This document shows, piece by piece, positions 46,252 to 57,545 of a DNA stretch of 64,000 bases. The translations under genes were made by a program, and so were the position numbers. Origin of the DNA: Haematobia irritans (lineage: Eukaryota; Arthropoda; Insecta; Diptera; Muscidae); NCBI RefSeq assembly GCF_050003625.1, contig NC_134398.1:62938891-63002890 (forward strand). The letters run 5' to 3'. Under the pieces are notes generated by a model that worked only from the letters and a program-made list of their open reading frames with translations, was not told the origin of the DNA and did not search any database. Every line of letters begins with the position of its first letter. Within the stretch, counting starts at the first letter, position 1.

Positions 46252-47098
46252 GGCAGTGCTGCCGCTACTACTTCAATCGAAGTATTTTGCTTCATTTTCA
46301 CAAAATTTACTTCGTCACTCCTTCTTCCAAAAATCTGCTTCACTTTTTGTTCTGCTTAAAATTTTTAATTTTTTTATTTTTTTTTTACGATGAACATAGC
46401 GGTTTTAATCATTGAATTATTAACCGATGTGGACCAATTTTTGCATAGGTGTTAGAGACCATATACTTACACCATGTACTAAATTTCAGCCGGATCGGAT
46501 GAAATTTGGTTCTCTTAGAGGCTCCGCAAGCCAAATCGGGGGATCAGTTTATATGGGGGCTATATATAATTATGGACCGATGTGGACCAATTTTTACATG
46601 ATTGTTAGAGATCATATGCTGAAACCATGTACCAAATTTCAGCTGGATCGAATGAAATTTGCTTCTCTTAGAGTCCCCGCAAGCTAAATTTGAGGGTCCG
46701 TTTATATGGGGGCTATACGTAAAAGTGGACCGATATGGCCCATTTGCAATACCATTCGGCCTACATCAATAACAACTACTTGTGCCAAGTTTCAAGTCGA
46801 TAGCTTCTTTCGTTCGGAAGTTAGCGTGATTTCAACAGACGCACGGACAGACGGACATGCTCAGATCGACTCAGAATTTCACCCAGAATATATATACTTT
46901 ATGGGGTCTGAGAGCAATATTTCGATGTGTCACAAACGGAATGACAAAGTTCATATACCCCCATCCTATGGTGGAGGGTATAATAAAATGAATTCTATTG
47001 TTTTGTTTTCAAAAATGTATGCTACTTCAATTTTGTTCAATCTACTCCACTTTTTTCCAAAATCTACTTCACTCAATTTTTCACTAGCGGCAGCACTG
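46252..47098. mobile_element. hAT-like element inside R1, 847 bp
   Basis: TIR CAGTGCTGCCGCTA with an exact 8-bp duplication GCGTGGGG (46244-46251, 47099-47106). CTACTTC/GCTTCACT words recur near both ends. A mini-me B copy (46420-46988) occupies its middle. Confidence 0.92.
46420..46988 (+). repeat. mini-me B fragment (B5)
   Basis: Two internal units, the conserved AAGTTTCAAGTCGATAGCTT core, a short GACGG stub and the GGAGGGTATAA end. The 5' half is missing. Confidence 0.75.
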
Positions 47099-47517
47099 GC
47101 GTGGGGTTGTTTTTATTTTTGTCCATTTAGTGGTTTGTGAGTGTGTGTGTGTGTTTGTTATACGCGGATGGTTTATTTGGCTGGATGAGGTGTTGTTTTC
47201 AATAAAGGCACATGTGTTTTTGTTGTTGTAGGAATGTTTTGGCTTTCCTTGGTTTTGTTTGGCATGCTTCAGTTGTATAGTTGGCGTTGGCGTGGCTGTT
47301 GCATCTTTTTAGCTGGTATGCAACAAGGCAATATAAAGACATGGAATATTTTGGATTTTTGAGACATATATTGGTGTTTGTTTATTAAACCTTTTAAATG
47401 AAAGTTATTAATATTTTATCGGTAGTTTAGAAAAAAGTTATTAAGAATATTTAGGAAAATATGTTGAAAGTGTATTGAAATTTTTATTATTCTATGTAAA
47501 CAAATAATATTCAATTC

Positions 47518-48482
47518 CAGATGAATTTGGAAAATTTTTGTTATATCTCAGCGTATAGTTTATTCATAAATTGGTAAGTATTTTTTTAATATGACTATCT
47601 TTTAAAAAGAATATTTTTTTATGTATATTATTATTTGTTAATTAATTTTTTGGAAACCAGTTTAATGTTTTTCTTTGTTGTAAAAACAATATTTAATTTC
47701 AGAGCAACTCCAGATGGATTCGAACAAATTTAAAAAATAGAGAATTGGTAAGTTTTCTTTTAAAAATTGCCTTTTTTCGACTAGAATATTTACGTTTTTA
47801 TGACATTTTTATCATCAAAATTACAGGTTTTTAATACTTTATTTTAGTATTTCTTTAATAAATTTTTTTGGAAACCAATGTAATATTTTTAATGTAAAAA
47901 CAAATATTTAATTTCAGAATAACCCCTTAAAAATTTGGACAAATTTTTAGTACTCCTTTGTCTGTAATTTAATAGTGAATTGGTAAGGATTCTTTAACTT
48001 TCTTTTAACTAGAATATTTGGTTTTTTATGCATATTATTATTTTTTTCATTCGATTTTTTGAAAACCTATTTAATAATTTTATTTAATGTAAAAAATAAA
48101 TATTTAATTTCAGAGTAACCCAAATAATTTTGGACAACTTTTTATATTTCCCCTCAGCGTACAATTTAATAGAGAATTGGTAAGTTTTATATTAAAACTT
48201 TGGCTTTCTTTCAACTAGAATATTTATTTTATTATATCCTTCACATCGATAACAACACAGTTTTGTGAGTTTATTTAGAATACTTCATTATTTCTCTAAT
48301 TGTTTCAGGTACAAATTTTATGAGATACGCTTTCCAAAGAAAAGTTGAATTCCTTACACCATTTGATAAAATGCCCCCAAATATGGTAAGTTACAAGCTA
48401 AAATGAAGAATTAAAAATTATATTTCATTACATGGTGTTAATTTTTAACAATTTTCATTTTTGTTTCCATTTTTTCCAGCAA
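47518..48482 (+). other. array of exon-like cassettes with splice-site consensus
   Basis: Candidate exons are 47521-47573, 47703-47747, 47918-47982, 48114-48179 and 48309-48385, with a last acceptor before 48480. Acceptors read TTCCAG or TTTAATTTCAG. Donors read TTG|GTAAG in the first four and ATG|GTAAG in the fifth. The first four share an AATTG 3' end, so they look like copies of one exon with its flanking intron. Frames: the first (begins ATG), second and fourth are open in frame 1. The third has a stop in that frame. The fifth is open in one frame, and this runs a few codons into the last. Splicing is not demonstrated. Confidence 0.5.
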
Positions 48483-49047
48483 GATATGTGAAAAAATTAC
48501 CTACGATGAATAAAAAAAGGATAAGTAAAAATGTCCAAACAGCGGGTTCAAATGAACTACTCGCTGTTCCACGTGGTCATCATTTTTATTCACAAAAAAC
48601 ATTGTATTAAGAACTTTCATCATAAGTTTTTATAATAAAGTACTTTTGCTTAAAGAAAGTTTAATTTTAATGTATGAACATTTTCATAATTGTAAAACGG
48701 TTTGTTGTTCCTTTAATTATTTAATTTCTCTGTACTGTGGAATGATTGATTTATTTATAGTTTAGTCGTCGACATTTTGAAGAGACTGTTAACCAATTTT
48801 TATTATCGGGTTTCCCACAAAATAAGCAAGTAAACCAAAATAATACTGACTTTTTAACTTGGTAGGGGTATATAAATCTTATGGTGTTGTAAAAATGAAC
48901 TAAACTACAATGTTATAGATGAACTAAAATTTAAGAGAATTATAAACTAGACAAGTTGAAAAAAATCTTAAGGGCTAAATCATGGTCAATATTACTACAG
49001 TTTAGTTCATTTTGCAATGGAAAAGGGTTCACTGTTTTTTCAGTGTA

Positions 49048-50100
49048 TGTTTTACTAGAATATGGGCTGATTTGATCAATTGTATTGTCCATATTAAACG
49101 TATTAAAATATCGATTTTGACCCTATATGTACTCTTGATAAAAGTACAATTTTAAGGCAATATAGCAGTAGAACCTAACGTTCTAAATTTTTTGGCAAGC
49201 ATGTCGAGTTCGCAGATAGGTCATACCGGACAATTTTGTAATATAGCACCTACATATAAACCCATCTTCCGATTTGTTTTAAGAAGTATTTCCCAGCCTA
49301 AAATTTTCATAAGATTTGTCAGAAATTTTGAATTTAGAGTTATTTGAGATCCATAAATAAATGAGGAAATTTCCCGTCGGCCCAGATTTTGTATATGGAG
49401 ATAATTACTTGAAAAATCTCCATATACACCAGATGTCCTTGGAAGCTGTAATTTTAAATTAAACCTCTGCCAACGTGCCATCTGAGCCGGTCATTTGGGA
49501 GAATGTTTGTTTCATCAAATCCACTCGGAATTCTTTACATTAAATTAATGACCTCTAATGTCCATAACTGATAGACCATTTATAAATCGATGTTTCTCCA
49601 TTTTATATTCGTAACTGCTCAGCTATTTCTGTCATCTGTTGTATGGTAGTGGTTATTTAAAATTCCGCCCGTCCCTATTTTTTGGCAGTTTATGTCAGTT
49701 GGCAGTTTTATCTAAACTTTCTATCTGATTAGCCCGACATTTTGATTTTTGTGTATGTTTCTTTTTTATATATATTTATTTTTTTATAAAATGCCTATAT
49801 AGATTAATACCAAGATATTACTTATTAAACTTCTGGAAGCCTAATTATTTTTTGAATTTTTTTGTTTTTATAAATACATATTCTGGAGATTGTTGTTATC
49901 TACCTATATTTTGATGTTGTCCCTATATAGTCTTGTGTCATATTTTAATTTATTGGCCTGGCATTAAAATGTAGAGTTCTTTACATCCCTAATATGCTGA
50001 GATTTGTCATCGAGTCGTATCAAAATTTAAAATTAGGGTTATTTAGGACATATGTGGAACACTTCACATTAAAATTACAATTGGTATACTGTTAAAATGA
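49048..50100. other. right arm of the 4.8-kb hAT-like element
   Basis: AT-rich, with faint mini-me-like words (49060-49200) and an 86-codon minus frame (49221-49481) without recognisable domain. Nothing else supported. Confidence 0.35.
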
Positions 50101-50555
50101 GATTTAGGTACACCACCTGGAGTCGGAGTCGAGGCTAGTAAGAAATGCTGGAGTCCAAGCCGGAGTCGAGCAAAATTTACTCGACTCTACAGCCCTGGTT
50201 AAAATGGTCATGATTTGGCGCCAATGATTTGTTTCGTTACTTTTAATTATTTTTTCTTCTATGAGAGGGTGTAATTTCGTGAGTTGTAGTTAAGAAGTAA
50301 CATACACCAGTGTATTAAATTTTCATGGTTTTAACAACGCTTTGTTGAAATCTCAATTTTTGCATTCATTCTTGCTATAAAACAGTTTACTTTTTTTCTG
50401 TGTATTTATCTTATATAGACTCCATATGGAGTAACATACAATTTAGAAGACAATGTTTAAGGTACAACTTATCGGTAACTGTTACCACAACCCAAGTAAT
50501 TCCATTATGGTTGACAGTCTTTAGTAAAACTTTCTACGCAATCCATGGTGGAGAG

Positions 50556-51251
50556 CAGGGCTGCCAATAAAATTTCAAGGAAAATCGTCACTTTTTTCGT
50601 GCTTAGAGTATAATATGTATGATCTGCAAACAAGTGCCTACCAAAAATATTTATTAGTATTAAAATATATACCGATCGACCCAAAATCACTACCTAGGCT
50701 AGTCCTTGGTGTCGGTGAAATTTGGTTCAGGGCGTTATTTGGCACAAAGACGAATGATTTTGAATATGGAAAAAATCGGATCAAATTTATATATAGCCCC
50801 CTAATATATTATCGGCCAATACGAATTCAACAAATGGGGTCGTATTGCGATCGATCGTCTTCAAATTTGAAATAAAATATTTTTTCTTAAATTTAAAATT
50901 TTTCGTTTTCTTTAAAATGGACATAGAATAGAAGGGCGAAGCATCAATCACATCGTATGAGATTTAGGTTTATCTCCCAAACCTATTTTAGTAATACTCC
51001 TCAAATGCTTAGGTTTACTAATGTAGTATGGGTGGTTTAGGGTTTGATATAGTCTAACTGCCTGCCCGCAATTCTACTTTACTCGTCTTTTATCTTCCAA
51101 ATGTCAAATGTAGGCTCTGTCCGCTTTTTTTTTTGCTGGCTTTTCGGTGTAACTGAAAATATTGTCATTTTGGAGGCAAAAATCGGAAAATCAGTATTTG
51201 TGAGTAAAAAATCGTCAAAATGGCGATAAATGGGCAAAGTTAGCAGGCCTG
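50556..51251. mobile_element. hAT-like element in a reversed mini-me B, 696 bp
   Basis: TIR CAGGGCTGCCAA / CAGGCCTGCTAA. The flanks GTGGAGAG (50548-50555) and GTAGAGGG (51252-51259) each differ by one base from the GTGGAGGG of uninterrupted B copies. It contains a C-type mini-me piece (50603-50870). No transposase. Confidence 0.75.
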
Positions 51252-51491
51252 GTAGAGGGCACATAAGAATCGGCCTGACCGAACTTAAGGCCTTTATAAA
51301 ATAGTGTGGCAATGTATTAGAATTAAAATGCCACCTTTATTTCAAGTGAAACTTTTCTTTCACTCTTCTCAACGGTAACGCGTGTTCAACGTATGATCGA
51401 ATTTGAATATAACTTGCTTCAATTTTAAATATCAGTCATATGGTTTGCTTGTATATTGTGCCTTTGTTCCACATACTAATTCGATTTCATA

Positions 51492-51966
51492 CACTGAAAA
51501 GAGCACCAGGAAGAAAAATCTTGGTTACTTTTAGAAAATTTAGATTATTTTTAGAAAATGTTAACTAAAGAGTTTCACAAACGGTGACATCATGTCGATA
51601 TTACAAAAATAAGTAAATATTTTTCGAAGAAAATTTATTAGACATAATTAATTTTCTTCACTTGTTAAAGAAAATTTTGTATCTCGGAAGAAAAATTGGA
51701 GTTCTAAATTGCAAGAATATCTTTAGTGTCATACGAAGTTCAAGATGGGCGCATTTGTAGTAAAATTTGCAAGTGTGAGAATTACGAATTTAGTAAATCT
51801 TTATGCTTCATTTGTGTATAATATTTTCACGTTTTTTAGTTAATTTAACTAACGTATGCAAAAAATTATTAGACTAAATGAAAATTCGTCTAAACATAAT
51901 AATTTCATGAACTAAAATAAAGTAAAATTGGCCATAGTGAAGTAGATGGTTCACTTTTTTTGAGTG
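51492..51966 (+). mobile_element. family S element (S3), complete, 475 bp
   Basis: Ends CACTGAAAAGAGC and GGTTCACTTTTTTTGAGTG with TA on both sides (51490-51491, 51967-51968). Non-coding. Confidence 0.7.
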
Positions 51967-52071
51967 TAGTTTTCGATTGGGACCGCATTTATCTTTTTGG
52001 TTCGATTTGAATGTCGCTTCAGAGTTGGTTCTCTGTAGGTCTAGAAAGTGGTGCAAGGTAACATATAGTAT

Positions 52072-52558
52072 ACCAAAAAAAAAAAAACGTTTGGAAACGA
52101 AAACGATTTTCTTTTGTTAGAGTTTTTGAATTCCTTCTAAAACTTTAAACTTTGATCACCAAAAACATTCGTTTGTTACAAAATTGTTATTTTTTCGTAA
52201 AAAAAATATTTTTGAACCAACAACACAGTCCATTTCGTTTATATCAAGCTCCGTTCTTTCTGACTTTAAGTCTTTAATAAGACATATTTTACAGTCTCAT
52301 TCTAAAAATTTAATATAGTAGTAATGTTGAATACCTTTTCGGAATCTTCCGAACATATCTGGAATATATGTAAAAAAAAAACTTTTTGGTGTTCGGTCGA
52401 GGCAGGGATCGAACGTAGGACTCTTGGTATGCAAGGCGGACGCAGCAACCACTCCACGGTGCCCAACTAAATGTATGTTTCTGTTAAATACAGTTTGTTT
52501 AATCGGCTCGTGGGCGCCGATATGCTGTATAAATGTAACTTATATTAATAATTGTCTA
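52072..52558 (+). repeat. family D element (D2), 5' half; interrupted by mariner
   Basis: Colinear with D1/D3 up to AATAATTGTCTA. The remainder resumes as GATAACAATAACAGCTACAT after the mariner (58205). It includes a reverse tRNA-like segment at about 52385-52470 with B box GTTCGATCCC. Confidence 0.7.
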
Positions 52559-54011
52559 CGGAAACTTCTTAGCCTAGCACAAAAAGCGCGGTATAAACAG
52601 AAAAAAGTTAAGTGTTGTGGAAACTTCCATCTCTGTTATGAACACATGTTAAAATTTGTTTAGATCTGGCAACTCCTTCCTATAGAAACAGGTGTTCAAA
52701 AAAGACGCATCCGCAATTTTTTTACAATGGAAAAATTAGAAATGCGTGCCGTCATTAAATATTTACATAAGAATGAACATTTCTCAAGCTTGTTTGGATC
52801 GTTTTAAGCGAAATAAAATGGATTTTATGCGTCGTTTCAAAGCTGTTGATGAGACATGGATCCATCACTATATATATATATGTCCTTTATTTACATCATC
52901 ATCACTATACTCTAGAGACAAAACAACAATCCAAACAATGGACTGAATCTGGAGGAAGTGTCCCAAAGAAGGCAAAAACAATTCAATCGGCTGGTAAGGT
53001 TATGGCAACGGTTTTTTGGAACTTCAAAGGTATTTTATTGATTGACTATCTGTAAAGGGGTAAAACAACAATTCAGAGTAGTATTGCAAACTTTTGGATC
53101 AATTAAATGCACAAATTCGTGGCTTGTGGCTTACAACACAAAAAATAATTTTTCATCAAGACAACGCACCAGCGCACAAGAGTGTTTTAACAATGGCTAA
53201 AATCAACGAATTAAAGTATGAGTTGCTTGACCACCCACCTTATTCTCCTGATTTAGCTCCCAGTGACTTTTACTTGTTCCCAAATCTAAAACAAGTATAT
53301 ACGGCCGTAAGTTCGGCCAGGCCGAAGCTTATGTACCCTCCACCATGGATTGCGTAGAAACTTCTACTGAAGACTGTCATCCACAATCGATTTACTTGGG
53401 TTGCGGTAACTTTTGCCGATGACAAGGTATCTTAAAACTTCCTAATACCGTAATATATACCACGTATATATAGCCCATACGTGGTATATATTAAACTTAA
53501 AATGACCGATTAAATACGTATATAATTAAGTTTGACAAAATTTTCTGTAGAAATAAAATTTTGACAAAATTAAATTTTGAAAACATTTTCTATAGAAGTA
53601 AAATTTTGGACAAAATTTTCTATAGAAATACGATTTTAACAAAATTTTTTATAAAAATAACATTTTGACAAAATTTTCTATAGAAATAAAATTTTTACTA
53701 AATTTTCAAAAGATTTAAAATTTTTACAACATTCTCTATAGAATTAAAATTTTGACAACATTTTCTACAGAAATAAAATTTTACCAAAATAATTTTACAA
53801 AAATAAAATTTGACAAAATTTTCTATATGAATAAAATTTCGACAAATTTTGCTAGATTATTTTTGCTCGAGTGGCAAGTATGATTATGAACCGATATGGA
53901 CCAATTTTTGTGTGATTGGGGATCGGCTATATATAACTATAGACCGATATGGACCAATTTTTGTATGGTTATTACCGGCCATATATTAACACCACGTTAT
54001 ACCACGCTATA

Positions 54012-56495
54012 CACACGGATGAAAAAGGCTGTTTTTCATATGTTTGGCTATAAACATTATATGTTTGGAACACAAATTTTTAAACACAATATTTTTGAGT
54101 GCAAGCATATAATGTTCATAAACTAGCATAACATGTTTGGGACATATATGTTAATATGTTAGAACATATTATGTTTGGGACATAAAATGTTTGTAAATAT
54201 AAAATGTTTGGATGCAAACATATATTAATTTAGAAATAGAAACATATATGTGTTTAGTAGCTTGGAGCGCTATTTAACAGGGAGCGATATTGAATTAAGT
54301 TGGTGGTTGTTGCTTGTTATTACAAAATTAACATTTTATTTTTTCTTGGGCAATTGATCAGCTACTTCTTTGATCCTTACAAACTGTGTGGTCCGCTGTT
54401 CGAATCCCCGTCCGGCAAAAGGTAAAATTAAAATAAAAACAAGTAAGGAAAGTCTAAAGTCGGGCGGGGCCGACTATATTATACCCTGCACCACTTTGTA
54501 GATCTAAATTTTCGATACCATATCACATCCGTCAAATGTGTTGGGGCTATATATAAAGGTCTGTCTCAAATACATACATTTAAATATCACTCGATCTGGA
54601 CAGAATTTGATAGACTCTACAAAATGTATAGACTTAAAATTTAAGTCGGCTAATGCACTAGGGTGGAACATAATGTTAGTAAAAAAATATGGGCAATTTT
54701 AAGGAAATTTCGCAAAAGTTTATTTATGATTTATCGCTCGATATATATGTATTAGAAGTTTAAGAAAATTAGGGTCATTTTTTCAACTATTCGACTAAGC
54801 AGTGGCGATTTTACAAGGAAAATGTTGGTATTTTGACCATTTTTGTCGAAATCAGAAAAACATATATATGGGAGCTATATCTAAATCTGAACCGATTTCA
54901 ACCAAATTTGACACGCATAGCAACAATGCTAATTCTACTCCCTGTGCAAAATTTTAACTAAATCGGAGCAAAAAATTAGCCTCTGTGGTCATATGAATGT
55001 AAATCGGGCGAAAGCTATATATGGGAGCTATATATAAATCTGAACCGATTCCAACCAAATTTGGCACGCATAGCAACAATGCTAATTCTACTCCCTGTGC
55101 AAAATTTCAATTAAATCGGAGTAACAGATTGGCCTCTGTGGTCATATGAGTGTAAATCGGGCGAAAGCTATATATGGGAGCTATATCTAAATCTGAACCG
55201 ATTTCCACCAAATTTGACACGCATAGCTATAATGCTAATTCTACTCCCTGTGCAAAATTTCAACTAAATCGGAGCAAAAAATTGGCCTCTGTGGACAAAG
55301 GAGTGTAAATCGGGCTAAGCTATATATGGGAGCTATATCTAAATCTGAACCGATTTCCACCAAATTTGACACGCATAGCTATAATGCTAATTCTACTCCC
55401 TGTGCAAAATTTCAACTAAATCGGAGCAAAAAATTGGCCTCTGTGGACAAAGGAGTGTAAATCGGGCTAAGGCTATATATGGGAGCTATATCTAAATCTG
55501 AACCGATTTGGATAATATTTTGCAAGTTTTTCGAGACTCATAAAATATTGAAATGTACGGAATTTGAGGAAGATCGGTTGATATACACGCCAATTATGAC
55601 CAGATCGGTGAAAAATATATATGGCAGCTATATCTAAATCTGAACCGATTTTTTCCAAAATCAATAGGGATCGTCTTTGAGCCGAAACAGGACCCCATAC
55701 CAAATTTTAGGACAATCGGACTAAAACTGCGAGCTGTACTTTGCACACAAAAGTACATCAACAGACAGACAGACAGACAGACGGACAGACAGACAGACAG
55801 ACAGACGGACATCGCTAAATCGACTCAGAATTTAATTCTAAGACGATCGGTATACTAAACGATGGGTCTCAGACTTTTCCTTCTTGGCGTTACATACAAA
55901 TGCACAAACTTATTATACCCTGTACCACAGTAGTGGTGAAGGGTATAAAAATCATACAATTGAATAATTTCTTCTACAATGTTTGTATTACAGAAAAAGG
56001 TGCTAAGAACTAAAAAATCTCGTGGAAGTGAGAAAGATGTGGGGGAATATACAATTGGGCAGAAACAAAATTTTGAGCATTCAGGTCGAAAACCTATGTT
56101 GTTAGCACCTATATTACCTGTTTATTTTCATAATTCGTTATGATTGTAAATATATAAATAAATAACTAAAATTTTGAGCACAATATTGTTTGGGAGAATT
56201 TTTTTAAGCATATAATATTTTTGGGTGCAAAATGCTTCCAAACATATTATATGTTCACATAATAACATATTGTTTTTTGGAAGACAACATTATTGAATTT
56301 GGATGCAAAAATACAAAATGTTTGAAACTTAGACTACCCAAACATATATTGTTTACACTAATATGCTTTCAAACATATTATATATTGGAAGAGATCAAAC
56401 ATATAAATGTTTGGGCAATACCCAAAAATGTATATGCTTGAAGCAAAATATGTTTGGGAGTATATGTTACAGAAGCGATTTTTTGTGAGCGTGTA
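54012..56495 (+). mobile_element. family P element (P4) inside B2, split by mini-me A5
   Basis: Begins CACACGGATGAAAAAGGCTG, ends GATTTTTTGTGAGCGTGTA, TA at both sides. Apart from the insert it matches P1 in reverse over its length, including the tRNA-like segment (54365-54418). Confidence 0.75.
54440..55947 (+). repeat. mini-me A element (A5), most complete copy
   Basis: CAAGTAAGGAAAGTCTAAAG, hairpin AGTCGGGCGGGGCCGACT, six ~150-bp units, a (GACA/GACG)n run at 55762-55810, and the TGTACCACAGTAGTGGTGAA hairpin before GGGTATAAAA. P1 shows the empty site within an A tract. A reference copy for this subfamily. Confidence 0.85.
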
Positions 56496-57545
56496 TAATT
56501 ATGGACTGATATGGACCAATTTTTGAATGGTTCTTAGAGACTATATACTAATATCATGTTCCAAATTTCAGTCGGATCGGATGAAATTTGCTTCTCTTAG
56601 AGGATCCGCAAAACAAATCTGGGAATCGGTTTATATTGGGGCTATAAATAATTATGGACCGATATGGACCAATTTTTGCATGGTTGTTATAGACCATATA
56701 CTAACACCACGTACCAAATTTCAGCCGGATCGGATGAACTTTGCTTCTCTTAGAGCACCCGCAAGCCAAATATGGGGGTCCGTTTATATGGGGGCTATAT
56801 GTAAAAGTAGACCGATAGGGACCAATCTTTGCATGGTTGTTAGAGACACCATGTACCCAATTTCAGCCTGATCGGATGAAATTTGTTTCTCTTAGAGCAA
56901 TCGCAAGCCAAATTTGGGGGTCCGTTTATATGGGGGCTATACGTAAAAGTGGACCGATATAGACCAATTTTTGCACGGTTATTAGAGAACATATAGCAAT
57001 ACCATGTACCAAATTTCAGCCGGATCGGATGAAATTTGCTTCTCTTAGAGGCTCCGCAAGCCAAATTGGGGGATCGGTTTATATGGGGGCTATATATAAT
57101 TATGGACCGTTGTGGACCAATTTTTGCATGGCTGTTAGAGAACATATACCAATACCATGTACCAAATTTCAGCCGGATCGCATGAAATTTGCTTCTCTTA
57201 GAGGCTCCGCAAGCCAAATCGGGGGATCGGTTTATATGGGGGCTATATATAATTATGGACCGATGTGGACCAATTTCTGCATGGTTGTTAGAGACCATAT
57301 ACTAACACCAAGTACCAAATTTCAGCCGGATCGGATGAAATTTGCTTCTCTTAGAGCAATCGCAAGCCAAATTTGGGTGTCCGTTTATATGAAGGCTATA
57401 CGTAAAAGTGGACTGGAATGGACCAATTTTTGCATGATTGTTAGAGACCATATACTAGCACCATGTACCAAATTTCCGGATCGTACGAAATTTGCTTCTC
57501 TTAGAGCAATCGCAAGCCAAATTTGGGGGTCCGTTTATATGGGGT

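Larger units (their letters stand above)
45590..49045 (+). mobile_element. element R (R1), 3.46 kb, TA-flanked, with exon-like cassettes
   Basis: Ends CACAGAAAAAAAGTGTC and GGGTTCACTGTTTTTTCAGTG are imperfect inverted repeats. TA lies on both sides (45588-45589, 49046-49047). The 48610-49045 part recurs in reverse at the window's right edge, so this is a mobile family. Between 47518 and 48482 lie five short segments framed by TTTCAG acceptors and GTAAG donors, plus a last acceptor. An AATAAA-type signal follows at about 48633. I do not recognise a protein. A hAT-like element is inserted at 46252. Confidence 0.6.
45356..50197. mobile_element. hAT-like element of 4,842 bp containing element R
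   Basis: TIR CAGGGCTGTGGAGTCGGAG / inverted CAGGGCTGTAGAGTCG. The 8-bp duplication GTTAAAAT is exact (45348-45355, 50198-50205). Both ends carry GGAGTCGG words. R and its nested load make up 45590-49045, so the original hAT-like element was about 1.4 kb. No transposase ORF. Confidence 0.92.
45130..50405 (+). repeat. family Q repeat (Q2), split by the 4.8-kb hAT-like element
   Basis: The left (45130-45347) and right (50206-50405) parts are colinear with uninterrupted Q1 (20850-21260). Non-coding. Confidence 0.6.
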
